The translations under genes were made by a program, and so were the position numbers. The notes under the pieces are model-generated. The model saw only the letters and a program-made list of their open reading frames with translations. It was not told where the DNA came from and ran no database searches. A stretch of DNA of 64,000 nucleotides, from the NCBI RefSeq assembly GCF_042610495.1, contig NZ_JBHGAP010000001.1, forward strand, positions 496,001 to 560,000. Reading direction: 5' to 3'. This document shows, one piece after another, positions 17,205 to 25,544 of the stretch (the stretch's first letter is position 1; every line of letters starts with the position of its first letter). This DNA is from RU20A sp042610495 (GTDB lineage Bacteria > Pseudomonadota > Alphaproteobacteria > Rhizobiales > Rhizobiaceae).

Positions 17205-19007
17205 ATGGAAGAACCAGCCGACCCGATCCAGCGTCCCTTTCTCGGTGTGGAACTTTCCGCGCGCGGCAATCGTTGGATGGCGCGCCTCGACCAGGCCGGC
17301 GAAAACCGCGCGCTGGCGATCGCCCAGATCCACGGTCTGCCGGAACTGATTTCCCGCGTTCTCGCCGGGCGCGGCGTTGCGCTCGACGATGCCGTCGCCT
17401 TCCTCGATCCGACCCTGCGCGCCCTGATGCCCGATCCGGACACGCTGACCGACTGCCGCCGCCTGTCCATGCGCCTTGCCGAAGCCATCGTGCGGCGTGA
17501 AAAGGTCGCGATCTTCGGCGACTACGACGTTGATGGCGCGGCATCTTCCGCGCTGCTCTGGCGCTTTCTCGCCCATTTCGGCATCGACGCCGAAATCTAC
17601 ATCCCCGACCGGATTTTCGAGGGCTATGGCCCGAACCCCGCCGCCATCGGACAACTGATCGAGCGCGGCGCGCGCCTCATCGTCACCGTCGACTGCGGCT
17701 CCACCAGCCACGAATCGCTGGCGGTCGCAGCCGGTGCCGGCATCGACGTCATCGTTATCGACCACCATCAGGTGGGCGCGACGCTTCCGGCCTGCCACGC
17801 ACTGGTCAATCCGAATCGCGAGGACGATCTGTCGGGGCAGGGGCATCTGTGCGCGGCCGGCGTCACCTATCTCGTCATCATCAACACGCTCCGCTGTCTG
17901 CGCGAGCGCGGCGACCGCCGAGTCGGCGACTTCGATCCGCTGGCATTGCTCGATCTCGTCGCACTTGCCACGATCTGCGATGTGGTGCCGCTGAAGGGGT
18001 TGAACCGCGCATATGTGGTGAAGGGCCTGATCGCCGCCCGCCACCAGCAGAACCCCGGCCTTGCAGCACTCTTCCGCGTCGCCGGGCTCGGCGGGCCGGT
18101 GACGCCCTACCATTTCGGTTTCCTGATCGGGCCGCGCATCAATGCGGGCGGGCGAATCGGCGATGCGGCGCTCGGCGCCCGCCTGCTGACGCTGGAGGAT
18201 GCCGCCGAAGCCGAAACGATCGCGCGCAAGCTCGATGAGCTGAACCGCGAGCGTCAGGCGATGGAAGCCGAGATGCTGGCGGAAGCCGAGGCCGAGGCGA
18301 TCGCCGAATACGGCACGGGCGAGGGCGCGTCCGTCATCATCACCGCCCGCGAGGGCTGGCATCCCGGCATTGTCGGCCTGCTGGCCTCCCGCCTCAAGGA
18401 CAAGTTCAACCGCCCGGCCTTTGCCATTGCCTTCGACGCCAATGGCCGTGGTACCGGGTCCGGCCGCTCCATTGCCGGCTTCGACATGGGCAAGATGGTC
18501 CGCGCTGCCGTCGGCGACGGGTTGCTCGTCAAGGGCGGCGGCCATGCCATGGCGGCGGGCCTGACAGTGGAGCGCGCCCAGCTCGGGCGCCTGCGCACCT
18601 TCTTCGACGAACGCGCCGCCCAGACGGTGCCACAGCTCGTGGCCGTCAAGACGCTGAAGATCGACGGCGCTCTCGGCGCCCGCGCCGCAACGGTTGAGCT
18701 TGTCGATCAGCTGGAAAAGGCTGGTCCCTACGGCTCGGCCCATCCGCAGCCCGTCTTTGCCCTGCCGGCCCATCAGGTCGTGGATGTCAGGCAGGTGGGT
18801 GCCGAGCACGTCAAGCTGACGCTGTCGGGCATGGATGGCGCTCGGCTCGATGCCATCGCCTTTCGGGCGCTCGGCACCGATCTCGGCCCCTTTTTGTTTG
18901 CCCAGCGCGGCCAGAGCATCCATGTCGCCGGCTCGCTGTCTGCCGATCTCTGGCAGGGCAGCCGCCGCGTGCAGCTGCGCGTCCTCGACGCGGCGAAAAC
19001 GCGTTAG
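17205..19007 (+). CDS. recJ: Single-stranded-DNA-specific exonuclease RecJ
   Basis: A 600-residue 5'-3' ssDNA exonuclease for recombination and mismatch repair. The DHH phosphoesterase motifs are visible: GDYDVDG (105-111), VDCGSTSHE (around 162-170), DHHQ (186-189), and the DHHA1 motif KGGGHAMAAG (around 445). The C-terminal OB-like domain ends in SADLWQGSRRVQLRVLDAAKTR. It starts at ATG 17205 after an AAGG-type RBS, 53 bp behind hom, so the two may share a transcript. Confidence 0.96.
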   Translation: MEEPADPIQRPFLGVELSARGNRWMARLDQAGENRALAIAQIHGLPELISRVLAGRGVALDDAVAFLDPTLRALMPDPDTLTDCRRLSMRLAEAIVRREKVAIFGDYDVDGAASSALLWRFLAHFGIDAEIYIPDRIFEGYGPNPAAIGQLIERGARLIVTVDCGSTSHESLAVAAGAGIDVIVIDHHQVGATLPACHALVNPNREDDLSGQGHLCAAGVTYLVIINTLRCLRERGDRRVGDFDPLALLDLVALATICDVVPLKGLNRAYVVKGLIAARHQQNPGLAALFRVAGLGGPVTPYHFGFLIGPRINAGGRIGDAALGARLLTLEDAAEAETIARKLDELNRERQAMEAEMLAEAEAEAIAEYGTGEGASVIITAREGWHPGIVGLLASRLKDKFNRPAFAIAFDANGRGTGSGRSIAGFDMGKMVRAAVGDGLLVKGGGHAMAAGLTVERAQLGRLRTFFDERAAQTVPQLVAVKTLKIDGALGARAATVELVDQLEKAGPYGSAHPQPVFALPAHQVVDVRQVGAEHVKLTLSGMDGARLDAIAFRALGTDLGPFLFAQRGQSIHVAGSLSADLWQGSRRVQLRVLDAAKTR

Positions 19008-19114
19008 GCGACTGCATCGAAGGCATCGAAGGATATGGATGCGCCACGCAAAGACGTGTCTGCGCTGTGCGCATCACGTTCGTTCGTCTGCAGTTCAAGT
19101 CGGGGAAAACACCG

Positions 19115-19189
19115 TGGCACGCCCTAGGGGAGTCGAACCCCTCTTCCCAGAATGAAAATCTGGTGTCCTAACCGATAGACGAAGGGCGC
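19115..19189 (-). tRNA. tRNA-Glu (anticodon TTC), copy 1
   Basis: A 75-nt gene with CCA encoded. The acceptor GCGCCCT/AGGGCGT has a G-U end pair, and the anticodon stem CCAGA/TCTGG encloses TTTTCAT, so the anticodon is TTC. It is identical to the copy at 19353-19427. Confidence 0.97.
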
Positions 19190-19206
19190 GTCCGGTGGTG
19201 AGCGGA

Positions 19207-19235
19207 CATATAGTCGGCGCGGCCTTGATGCGCAA
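19207..19235 (-). promoter_or_regulatory. Promoter of tRNA-Glu copy 1
   Basis: Minus-strand TTGCGC (19230-19235), exactly 17 bp, then TATATG (19207-19212), 18 bp before the mature tRNA. Confidence 0.75.
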
Positions 19236-19352
19236 GCGAAAAATGACGCTGCCCGAAGGAATTTTATCGTGCAGGCACAAGGCGATAGAAGACGTTCTTC
19301 ACGTTTGCGCGAAGAAATATTTCATGAAACTGCCTGGATGAAAGAAGAGAAG

Positions 19353-19427
19353 TGGCACGCCCTAGGGGAGTCGAACCCCTCTTCCCAGAATGAAAATCTG
19401 GTGTCCTAACCGATAGACGAAGGGCGC
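19353..19427 (-). tRNA. tRNA-Glu (anticodon TTC), copy 2
   Basis: Identical in all 75 positions to the copy at 19115-19189; 163 bp separate the two. It has its own promoter, so the copies are separate transcription units rather than one precursor. Confidence 0.97.
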
Positions 19428-19448
19428 CTGCGCTTCGCTTGTGGGCGT

Positions 19449-19477
19449 CTTATAGTCAGGCTCTTTTCAGACCGCAA
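19449..19477 (-). promoter_or_regulatory. Promoter of tRNA-Glu copy 2
   Basis: Minus-strand TTGCGG (19472-19477), a 17-bp spacer and TATAAG (19449-19454), 22 bp before the mature tRNA. Confidence 0.75.
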
Positions 19478-19571
19478 GCGCGAAAAAGCGATTTTTCTCA
19501 AAAAAATGACAGTCCTGTCCGGCCTGTGGAAAAATCCGTTAAGACATTGATAGGATTTGCCTATCCGAAAC

Positions 19572-19601
19572 GAAAAACCGCCCGCGCAAACACGCGGACG
19601 G
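19572..19601 (-). terminator. Intrinsic terminator of the M15-like lipoprotein gene
   Basis: On the minus strand a 9-bp stem CCGTCCGCG/CGCGGGCGG (one G-U pair) with loop TGTTTG, followed by TTTTT (19573-19577 on the plus strand as A5), 50 bp past the stop at 19651. Confidence 0.82.
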
Positions 19602-19650
19602 CTTGGTTGGGTGAACATGGCGGACGGCGCGCGACCGGCTCGGCGCGCCG

Positions 19651-20910
19651 TTACGGCGTGCGCCGGCGGCATCGCCAGTTCCAGTCGCGCTGCTCGCCCG
19701 TGTCGATATGCACCGATTCCGTATGGCAGTAGGTGCCGACGCCGCCGCGGCCAGGCATGCTGCGCAGATACGCCGCAAGCTCCCATTTGCCGACGCCGGG
19801 AAGCTGGATGTCGGCGGCCTCGCAGGTCGCATGCAGGGAATGTCGCGCCCCGATCGGTCGACGGGGATCCCGGAAGCCGGATGTCACGACGAGCTTCTTG
19901 CCGTAATGCGCCTCGATCTTGTGCAGCACGTTCAGAAGGTCGGGCTTGAAGCAGCCGGTCTCCACCGTCTGCGTTTGAAGCCAGAGCCCGTTCGGCGCCA
20001 ATCGCGCCAGTCCGGGCAACATGGCCACCTCCGTCGCGGCCGGCTCTTCGGCTGCACCGTCGTCATAATCGTCATACAGCATGCGGGCATGCTTGCCGCT
20101 CGATGCCGCCGTTTGCGCGGGGTCGGCCTGCTGCGGGGCAAAGCCCAAGGCTGCCACTTCGGTTGCCTCGCCGGCGCGCTGCTTTCGCTTGGCGGCGGCA
20201 AGGGCTGCAAGTGCGAGCGCATCCGGGGTGGAGGCGGGCGTGCCGCCGGTCTCGTCACTGCCACTGACCGGCGTTGGCATTGTCTTCGGATCGGCGGCCG
20301 CGAGTTCTGCCGTAGCCGCGGCGGTCGCCGGTGGCAGGACTGCTTCGGCGCCTTGCTGCGGGAGCGCCTGCGGCGCCACCTGCTGCGGCACCGTGCCGGT
20401 CACGGGGGCCGTGACCTGGGCGCGGTAGAGACTGTTGGAGACAGGCGAAACCTGCGTCTGCTGGCCATCTGCTGTGCTGACGAGAGCGCCGCTGCGGGCC
20501 TGGGTGGAATAGATCGGGCTTGCCATGGCGTTGACGCCCGTTGCCTGCAGGGCGAGCGGCTGGCCTGCGGCGGCTGCCGCCTGCAGGGGAACCGTTCCCG
20601 GCGCTACCCCGGCCATCTGCCCGTTTGCGGCTCCTGTCGCTCCCGCCGGGTTGCCGAGTGCGGCAACGGAAGGATCGCGGTAACCGGGAGTTGCTGCTGT
20701 CTGCTGGTTCGGCTCGGTGGCCGGTGCGGCGGCAGCCGTCGCGGTCGTCTGCTGCGCCGGCGCCGCACTGGTGGCCGCACCGGCGAGAAGATCGCCCTGC
20801 GTCGCCGAGCATCCGGCCGTGAAGACGAGGCCGGCAAACGCCAGCCCCTTCATCAGCACCGTGGTGGTTTCGAGCGCGCGATTGCGGCGCGCTCCTTCCG
20901 TCGATGACAC
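19651..20910 (-). CDS. D-Ala-D-Ala carboxypeptidase-like (M15/YcbK family) lipoprotein
   Basis: About 419 residues: a lipoprotein signal (MKGLAFAGLVFTAGC), a roughly 250-residue Ala/Gln/Pro/Thr-rich linker with no fold I recognise, and a C-terminal M15-type metallopeptidase domain. The domain shows VVTSGFRDPRRP, ARHSLHATCEAADIQLPG (zinc-binding H-x(6)-D type) and HTESVHIDTG. The role would be in cell-wall peptide trimming in the periplasm. The start is uncertain: GGAGG favours GTG 20910 (or GTG 20916), while the ATG at 20853 opens directly on the signal peptide. It is a single gene with its own terminator. Confidence 0.85.
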   Translation of the reverse strand: MSSTEGARRNRALETTTVLMKGLAFAGLVFTAGCSATQGDLLAGAATSAAPAQQTTATAAAAPATEPNQQTAATPGYRDPSVAALGNPAGATGAANGQMAGVAPGTVPLQAAAAAGQPLALQATGVNAMASPIYSTQARSGALVSTADGQQTQVSPVSNSLYRAQVTAPVTGTVPQQVAPQALPQQGAEAVLPPATAAATAELAAADPKTMPTPVSGSDETGGTPASTPDALALAALAAAKRKQRAGEATEVAALGFAPQQADPAQTAASSGKHARMLYDDYDDGAAEEPAATEVAMLPGLARLAPNGLWLQTQTVETGCFKPDLLNVLHKIEAHYGKKLVVTSGFRDPRRPIGARHSLHATCEAADIQLPGVGKWELAAYLRSMPGRGGVGTYCHTESVHIDTGEQRDWNWRCRRRTP

Positions 20911-21223
20911 GTTCACTGTCCTCCATTACGGACCCGATTCGCCGCGCCATCATGGCCGCCTATCGTGTCGGCGGAACACACATGCTCCGCCTGACTGTCC
21001 GGACGTTGTCCGTCTTCCCCCCTCGATCACCGTGCCCCTAAGGATGACATGGTTAATGGCCGCTGAACAGACAGCGCGAAGGTTGTGCCGCGCATCCACC
21101 GGAAAGCGGTGCGCGACAGCCGGGAATCGGGCCAGCAATGACCCATGCTGCCCGAGGAAGGTTGCCTGTGGCTTTCGCTTTCGCCAGCTTCGGGCAAGGT
21201 CGAAAGGCAGGCGAGGGGCTGCT
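20911..21223. other. Intergenic region between the M15 and gloA genes
   Basis: About 310 bp upstream of the M15 gene and downstream of gloA, both minus strand. It must hold the M15 promoter, but I see no clear -35/-10 pair, terminator or convincing small gene. Confidence 0.4.
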
Positions 21224-21664
21224 TTACCAGCTGCCCGTATTGGCCATGGAGGCCCAGGGCTCCTGCTGCGGCAGGCTTTCGCCCTTCTGCAGGATCTCGA
21301 TGGAAATCCCGTCCGGCGAGCGGACGAAGGCCATGTGCCCGTCGCGCGGCGGGCGGTTGATCGTCACGCCATTGTCCATCAGGTGCTGGCAGAAGCGGTA
21401 GATGTCGTCCACCTCATAGGCGAGATGGCCGAAATTGCGCCCGCCCGTATAGTCTTCAGGATCCCAGTTATAGGTGAGTTCCAGGCAGGGCGACTGCCCG
21501 GCATGCGCCGACGGCACGTCCTCGTCGGCGGCCAGAAACACCAGGGTGAAACGGCCGCGCTCGTTTTCGTAGCGACGCGTCTCCTTCAGGCCAAAGAGCG
21601 TGGAATAGAAGTGCAGGGACGCATCGAGGTCCTTCACGCGGACCATGGTGTGCAGATAGCGCAT
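21224..21664 (-). CDS. gloA: Lactoylglutathione lyase (glyoxalase I)
   Basis: A 146-residue glyoxalase I that turns the methylglyoxal-glutathione hemithioacetal into S-lactoylglutathione. The metal ligands expected in GloA are present: H5 (MRYLHTMVRV), the Glu in CLELTYNW, the His in FGHLAYEVDD and the Glu in ISIEILQKG. ATG 21664 has GGAGA upstream; a longer in-frame extension is non-homologous and discarded. It is divergent from the cold-shock gene over 394 bp. Confidence 0.96.
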   Translation of the reverse strand: MRYLHTMVRVKDLDASLHFYSTLFGLKETRRYENERGRFTLVFLAADEDVPSAHAGQSPCLELTYNWDPEDYTGGRNFGHLAYEVDDIYRFCQHLMDNGVTINRPPRDGHMAFVRSPDGISIEILQKGESLPQQEPWASMANTGSW

Positions 21665-22058
21665 TGAAATCTCCAGTAAGCCTGTCCGGGGAAGCTGGAT
21701 CGCTCCGACGCCGGACCATGCGGCAGAATTGAACCTTTCGGAAGCCTTGCGGCTGCGCCGCGCATGGCGCGCGCGGCACCGGCAGAACGTAGGGCGTCCC
21801 AGGCGCAAGCGGGAGTGCAATCGCGCTGCAAGGCAGAATTTTCTCTTCCATCCCCTGTTTCGTTTCGGCACAGTCTATACAGCCGGCGCGGTGGCGCAGC
21901 GGCAGCCGGCCAGCCCGGCACAAGCTGTGCGCGGTAGCGCTGGTGACGTCAAAAGTTAACGTGAAGGGCTTGCGCTGAAGCATTCAGACAATGTTAATCT
22001 GATTTTCAGGAATCAGTGAACCGTGTGAATGTGTCGCGTAGGCGAGGGGCTGGCAGGT
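21665..22058. other. Divergent control region gloA / cold-shock gene
   Basis: 394 bp without a gene. Near the cold-shock start lies a small hairpin CTGATT/AATCAG (21999-22016) in what is probably its long 5' UTR, a usual place for cold-shock control. A CAGTCTATACAG stretch around 21874 could be a -10 region. I see no small gene. Confidence 0.4.
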
Positions 22059-22637
22059 ATGGCGGACAGGTTTTCTTCGAAGGACGTCAGCGGCAGCGAA
22101 GGCTTCGGCTCGGATGCGCTCGACCTGATCGAGATCACCGGCGTGATCAAGTGGTTCGATGTCGCCAAGGGTTTCGGCTTCATCATTCCCGACAATGGCA
22201 TGCAGGATGTGCTGCTGCATGTGACCTGCCTGCGCCGCGACGGTTACCAGACCGTCCTGGAAGGCGCGCGTGTCGTGGCCCTCATCCAGCGCCGTGACCG
22301 CGGCTACCAGGCCTTCCGCATTCTCTCCATGGACCAGTCGACCGCAGTCCACCCGTCGCAGCTTCCGCCGGTGCGCACCCATGTGCAGGTCACGCCGTCG
22401 AGCGGGCTGGAGCGCGCCATCGTCAAGTGGTTCAACCGCACCAAGGGCTTCGGCTTCCTGACGCGGGGCGAGGGCACCGAAGACATTTTCGTCCACATGG
22501 AAACTCTCCGCCGCTTCGGCCTGACCGAACTGCGCCCGGGCCAGGTCGTTCTTGTGCGGTTCGGTGATGGCGACAAGGGCCTGATGGCGGCTGAGATTCA
22601 CCCGGACGGCCCGGCTCCGGCCGCCCGCTCGCACTGA
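22059..22637 (+). CDS. Cold-shock protein with two CSD domains
   Basis: A 192-residue protein with two cold-shock domains. The first (around 25-90) has GVIKWFDVAKGFGFI (RNP1) and DVLLHV (RNP2); the second (around 118-185) has IVKWFNRTKGFGFL and DIFVHM. A Pro/Ser-rich linker joins them. Such proteins bind single-stranded RNA/DNA and melt RNA structure; the double-domain form is common in alphaproteobacteria. ATG 22059 is chosen because GAGGGG lies about 10 bp upstream. The DUF192 gene follows by 13 bp and is likely co-transcribed. Confidence 0.94.
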   Translation: MADRFSSKDVSGSEGFGSDALDLIEITGVIKWFDVAKGFGFIIPDNGMQDVLLHVTCLRRDGYQTVLEGARVVALIQRRDRGYQAFRILSMDQSTAVHPSQLPPVRTHVQVTPSSGLERAIVKWFNRTKGFGFLTRGEGTEDIFVHMETLRRFGLTELRPGQVVLVRFGDGDKGLMAAEIHPDGPAPAARSH

Positions 22638-22650
22638 GCAAGCAGCGCTG

Positions 22651-23133
22651 ATGGCCCGCACCGCGATCTTCAGTATCCTGAGCGCCTTCATGGCGCTCTT
22701 TCTGTTTTCGGTGAGCGGCCACGCAGCTGATCCAAAACCCGTCCGTTTCGACAGGGCGCCTCTGACCATCGTAAAGCAGGATGGCACGCGCCACGCCTTC
22801 ACGGTCGAACTGGCCCTGACCAGCGCCCAGCGCGAACACGGCCTCATGTATCGGGAACAGATGGCGGCCAACGAAGGCATGCTCTTCGATTTCGGTACCG
22901 AGCGGCGCATCACCATGTGGATGCGCAACACCATTCTGCCGCTCGACATGGTCTTCATCGATCCGAAGGGCACGGTGATCGGCATCCACAAGGACGCCGA
23001 ACCCTTCTCCGAGACGATCATCGACAGCGGCAGACCTGCCGCCTTCGTGCTGGAACTCAATGCCGGCATCACCACCGATCTCGGTATTCGCACCGGCGAT
23101 CGCATCGAAAACAACCGCATCCCGCAACGCTAG
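22651..23133 (+). CDS. DUF192 secreted protein
   Basis: A 160-residue protein with an N-terminal signal peptide (IFSILSAFMALFLFSVSGHA, cleavage around residue 26) and a DUF192 domain: LTSAQREHGLMYREQMAANEGMLFDF, ITMWMRNTILPLDMVFID, and VLELNAG near the end. The family's biochemical role is unknown; it is exported or periplasmic. It lies 13 bp after the cold-shock gene, a pairing I recall from related rhizobia. Confidence 0.93.
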   Translation: MARTAIFSILSAFMALFLFSVSGHAADPKPVRFDRAPLTIVKQDGTRHAFTVELALTSAQREHGLMYREQMAANEGMLFDFGTERRITMWMRNTILPLDMVFIDPKGTVIGIHKDAEPFSETIIDSGRPAAFVLELNAGITTDLGIRTGDRIENNRIPQR

Positions 23134-23217
23134 GGGCGGATCACCGGCAAAGCGCCAGGCGATCCACAGGCCGGCGACGGGCATCCGGGGCAATTCGCCC
23201 GCGACCCGATTTTTCGG

Positions 23218-23246
23218 TTGACCGGCCCGGAAACCCTGTGCATATC
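23218..23246 (+). promoter_or_regulatory. Promoter of tRNA-Lys
   Basis: TTGACC (23218-23223), a 17-bp spacer and CATATC (23241-23246), 37 bp before the mature tRNA. Confidence 0.75.
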
Positions 23247-23282
23247 TCCGCCCACTTTCAAAGCGTTTGACGACGCTTTCGG

Positions 23283-23358
23283 GAGCGCGTAGCTCAGTCG
23301 GTAGAGCAACTGACTTTTAATCAGTAGGTCCAGGGTTCGAATCCCTGCGCGCTCACCA
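23283..23358 (+). tRNA. tRNA-Lys (anticodon TTT)
   Basis: A 76-nt gene with CCA. The acceptor GAGCGCG/CGCGCTC pairs fully, the anticodon stem ACTGA/TCAGT encloses CTTTTAA (anticodon TTT), and the D-arm and GTTCGAATC T-arm are standard. Confidence 0.98.
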
Positions 23359-23397
23359 CATGTCACTGAATTTTCAATGCATCATCATGGCCGGCGC

Positions 23398-24390
23398 TCA
23401 AGCCATAGCGACATCGGCATCCGCTTGTCCCTGGCGACGCCAGGTCAGGGGGCTTTCGCCGAAACTGCGCTTGAAGGCACGGCTGAAGGCCGAGAGGCTG
23501 TCGAAGCCGGTGCGCAGCGCGATTTCGCTGATCGGCGCGCGCGTGTCGCGGACCAGCCGTTGCGCCGCCTGAAGGCGTAGCCTTAGATAATAGGCGCCGG
23601 GGCTCGTCTCCATGCCGCGGGCAAAGAGCGTGTCGAGCTTGCGCTCGGAAACGCCGAGCCGCCGGGCAATGGCGCTCACGGCCAGCGGATGCTCGATCGT
23701 GCGTTCCATCAGTTGGATGGCGCGAGCGAGCTGCGGATCGGCGGCTGCCATGCGCCCGAGCGAAACGAGTGGCTGCGCATCGTCTGCCGCATGGGTCTCG
23801 TCATAGACGAAGACGCTCGCCACATCGAGCGCGGTGGCCGATCCCACCCGCTCGCGGATCAGATGCAGCATCATGTCGAGCGTGGGCGATGCACCGCCCG
23901 AGGTCCAGAAGCGCCCGTCGATCACGAATCGGTCCGCCATGACGCTGAGCGAGGGAAAGCGGCTCGCAAAATCCTCCAGTTCCTCCCAATGCGCCGTCGC
24001 CCGCCGCCCGTCGATGAGGCCGGACCCCGCCAACAGGAAGCAGCCCGATTCGACCCCGGCGACAACACCGCCGAGCCGCGCCGCCGCCTGCAGCCGCCGG
24101 ATAAACCGCCGGCCGGCGTGTCGCTCGAGATGAAAGCCGGCGATCACGATCAGCACTTCGCCGAAGAAAGGTTCCGCAAAGGCGCCATCGACCGGGATCG
24201 GCAGGCCGCAGGTCAGCGTCACCGCCTTGCCGTCCGGCGACAGAAGCCGCCAGCGAAAGACCGCCCGTCCTGCAACCCGGTTTGCCGCGCGCATCGGATC
24301 GAGCACGGAGGCGAGCGACATGATCGATGATTCCGGCAGGATGACGACGGAGACCTCGATCGGGGCTTTCGGGCGGGGGCGGCTGCTCAT
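23398..24390 (-). CDS. GlxA-type AraC family transcriptional regulator
   Basis: A 330-residue regulator: an N-terminal DJ-1/PfpI-like amidase fold domain (around 10-190, with VVAGVESGCFLLAGSGLIDGRRATAHW at the usual nucleophile-elbow region) and a C-terminal AraC helix-turn-helix pair (around 220-320, LAVSAIARRLGVSERKLDTLFARGMETSPGAYYLRLRLQAAQRLV...ISEIALRTGFDSLSAFSRAFKRSFGESP). GlxA-type regulators often control amino acid or betaine catabolism; no target operon is adjacent, so the effector is unknown. ATG 24390 is preferred to a TTG two codons earlier. Confidence 0.93.
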   Translation of the reverse strand: MSSRPRPKAPIEVSVVILPESSIMSLASVLDPMRAANRVAGRAVFRWRLLSPDGKAVTLTCGLPIPVDGAFAEPFFGEVLIVIAGFHLERHAGRRFIRRLQAAARLGGVVAGVESGCFLLAGSGLIDGRRATAHWEELEDFASRFPSLSVMADRFVIDGRFWTSGGASPTLDMMLHLIRERVGSATALDVASVFVYDETHAADDAQPLVSLGRMAAADPQLARAIQLMERTIEHPLAVSAIARRLGVSERKLDTLFARGMETSPGAYYLRLRLQAAQRLVRDTRAPISEIALRTGFDSLSAFSRAFKRSFGESPLTWRRQGQADADVAMA

Positions 24391-24521
24391 GCGCAAAGTG
24401 TCAAGTTTTGCGCGCCTAATGTCAAATCATCCGCCCGCAAAGCGCGCAGACTTCCCTTGCCAATCACCACGAGGACGATGCAGCGCGGCCAGTGGTGTCC
24501 CCTGATCCGACACTTGAGCGG

Positions 24522-24563
24522 ACGGGCCGGCCGGTCCCCGAAGACCGCCGGCCCGCTTTTTTT
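24522..24563 (+). terminator. Strong plus-strand terminator with no assigned gene
   Basis: CGGGCCGG-CCGGTC pairs with GACCG-CCGGCCCG (24523-24555, one bulged C) and is followed by CTTTTTTT. The nearest plus-strand gene upstream is tRNA-Lys, over 1.1 kb away, beyond the antisense glxA-like gene. It may end a small RNA starting in the region 24391-24520, where a GTGTC/GACAC hairpin (24495-24513) also lies. Confidence 0.75.
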
Positions 24564-24640
24564 GGTTGGCTGGTCGGCGGGAGGGGAAGGCAGCGGCTGA
24601 TCGCATCACGCCGCAGCCTGTGCGCTTCCCGCATTTTAAG

Positions 24641-24669
24641 TTGCGGCCATCCACCGACTTGTGTATGCC
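24641..24669 (+). promoter_or_regulatory. Promoter of tRNA-Pro
   Basis: TTGCGG (24641-24646), a 17-bp spacer and TATGCC (24664-24669), just before the tRNA-Pro gene. Confidence 0.65.
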
Positions 24670-24678
24670 GCCTGTCAT

Positions 24679-24755
<77 letters not shown>

Positions 24756-24762
24756 CCGCGCT

Positions 24763-25269
24763 TCAGGCGGTAAGCCTGCGCACCATGATGATGTCGTCGA
24801 TTTCTTGGCCATCCTCTAGAAAGCCGCCCGGTATTCGCCCCACGGTCATGAAGCCTTCCCGCGTATAGAATCGGATGGCAGCCGGATTTTCCGCGCTGAC
24901 TGTCAATTCGAGCTGCCGGACGCCGTCTTGGCGGGCGTGGGCGACGACCGCAGACAGGATGTCTCGGGCAACATCCGTTCCCCTCAGCGCCTTGCGGACA
25001 TAGACCATGATGATCGTTGCCCGATGCGCCATCTTCTTCGCGCGCTGGAGCAGGACGCCCATGATCCCGACTGGTTCGTCGCGCTGGAAGGCAATGAAAA
25101 CAGGGTCTGCAAGGCGTTGCTTCCAATCCGGCTCGGACAGGCACGCCCAGTCATCGTAGCTGCTGGCGAAGAACGATGGCTCGCAGCGGAGCGCCTCCAG
25201 CCGAATGGCGCGGAAGGCGTCTGCGTCGTCGGGCAGCGCCCGTCTGATCGTCACAATGTCTTCGCGCAT
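24763..25269 (-). CDS. GNAT family N-acetyltransferase
   Basis: A 168-residue GNAT protein: IRRALPDDADAFRAIRLEAL at the N-terminus, a central acetyl-CoA region around VYVRKALRGTDVARDILSAVVAHAR, and the C-terminal LTVSAENPAAIRFYTREGFMTVGR motif. The pyrophosphate-binding loop is RGTDVA rather than the usual RGxGxG/A, a mild departure. The substrate is unknown. ATG 25269 has a strong GGAGGT seven bases upstream, so I reject the longer in-frame start. It converges on tRNA-Pro with only 7 bp between. Confidence 0.9.
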   Translation of the reverse strand: MREDIVTIRRALPDDADAFRAIRLEALRCEPSFFASSYDDWACLSEPDWKQRLADPVFIAFQRDEPVGIMGVLLQRAKKMAHRATIIMVYVRKALRGTDVARDILSAVVAHARQDGVRQLELTVSAENPAAIRFYTREGFMTVGRIPGGFLEDGQEIDDIIMVRRLTA

Positions 25270-25544
25270 TGGCGACCTCCGTGGCACGCTTCCGATTCGC
25301 TGGTATCCTTCAACCTTACGTCGCACGCAAGGGGACACAAGGTGACATCCGCGACACGCAACGATCCGTGCTGATGTCCGATGACGGCGCACTGACCCGG
25401 TATGCCGGCCGCGCAACCCAATTCCCTCCTTCACAAAAGCTTCGCTTGCCATGCGCCGCGGCCCATGGCATCAGGCCCGCTCTTCTGGGGCGCCCCGGTG
25501 CGTTGCCCTGAATTCCCGGCATCGATGACAGTCAGGAGGGCGCC

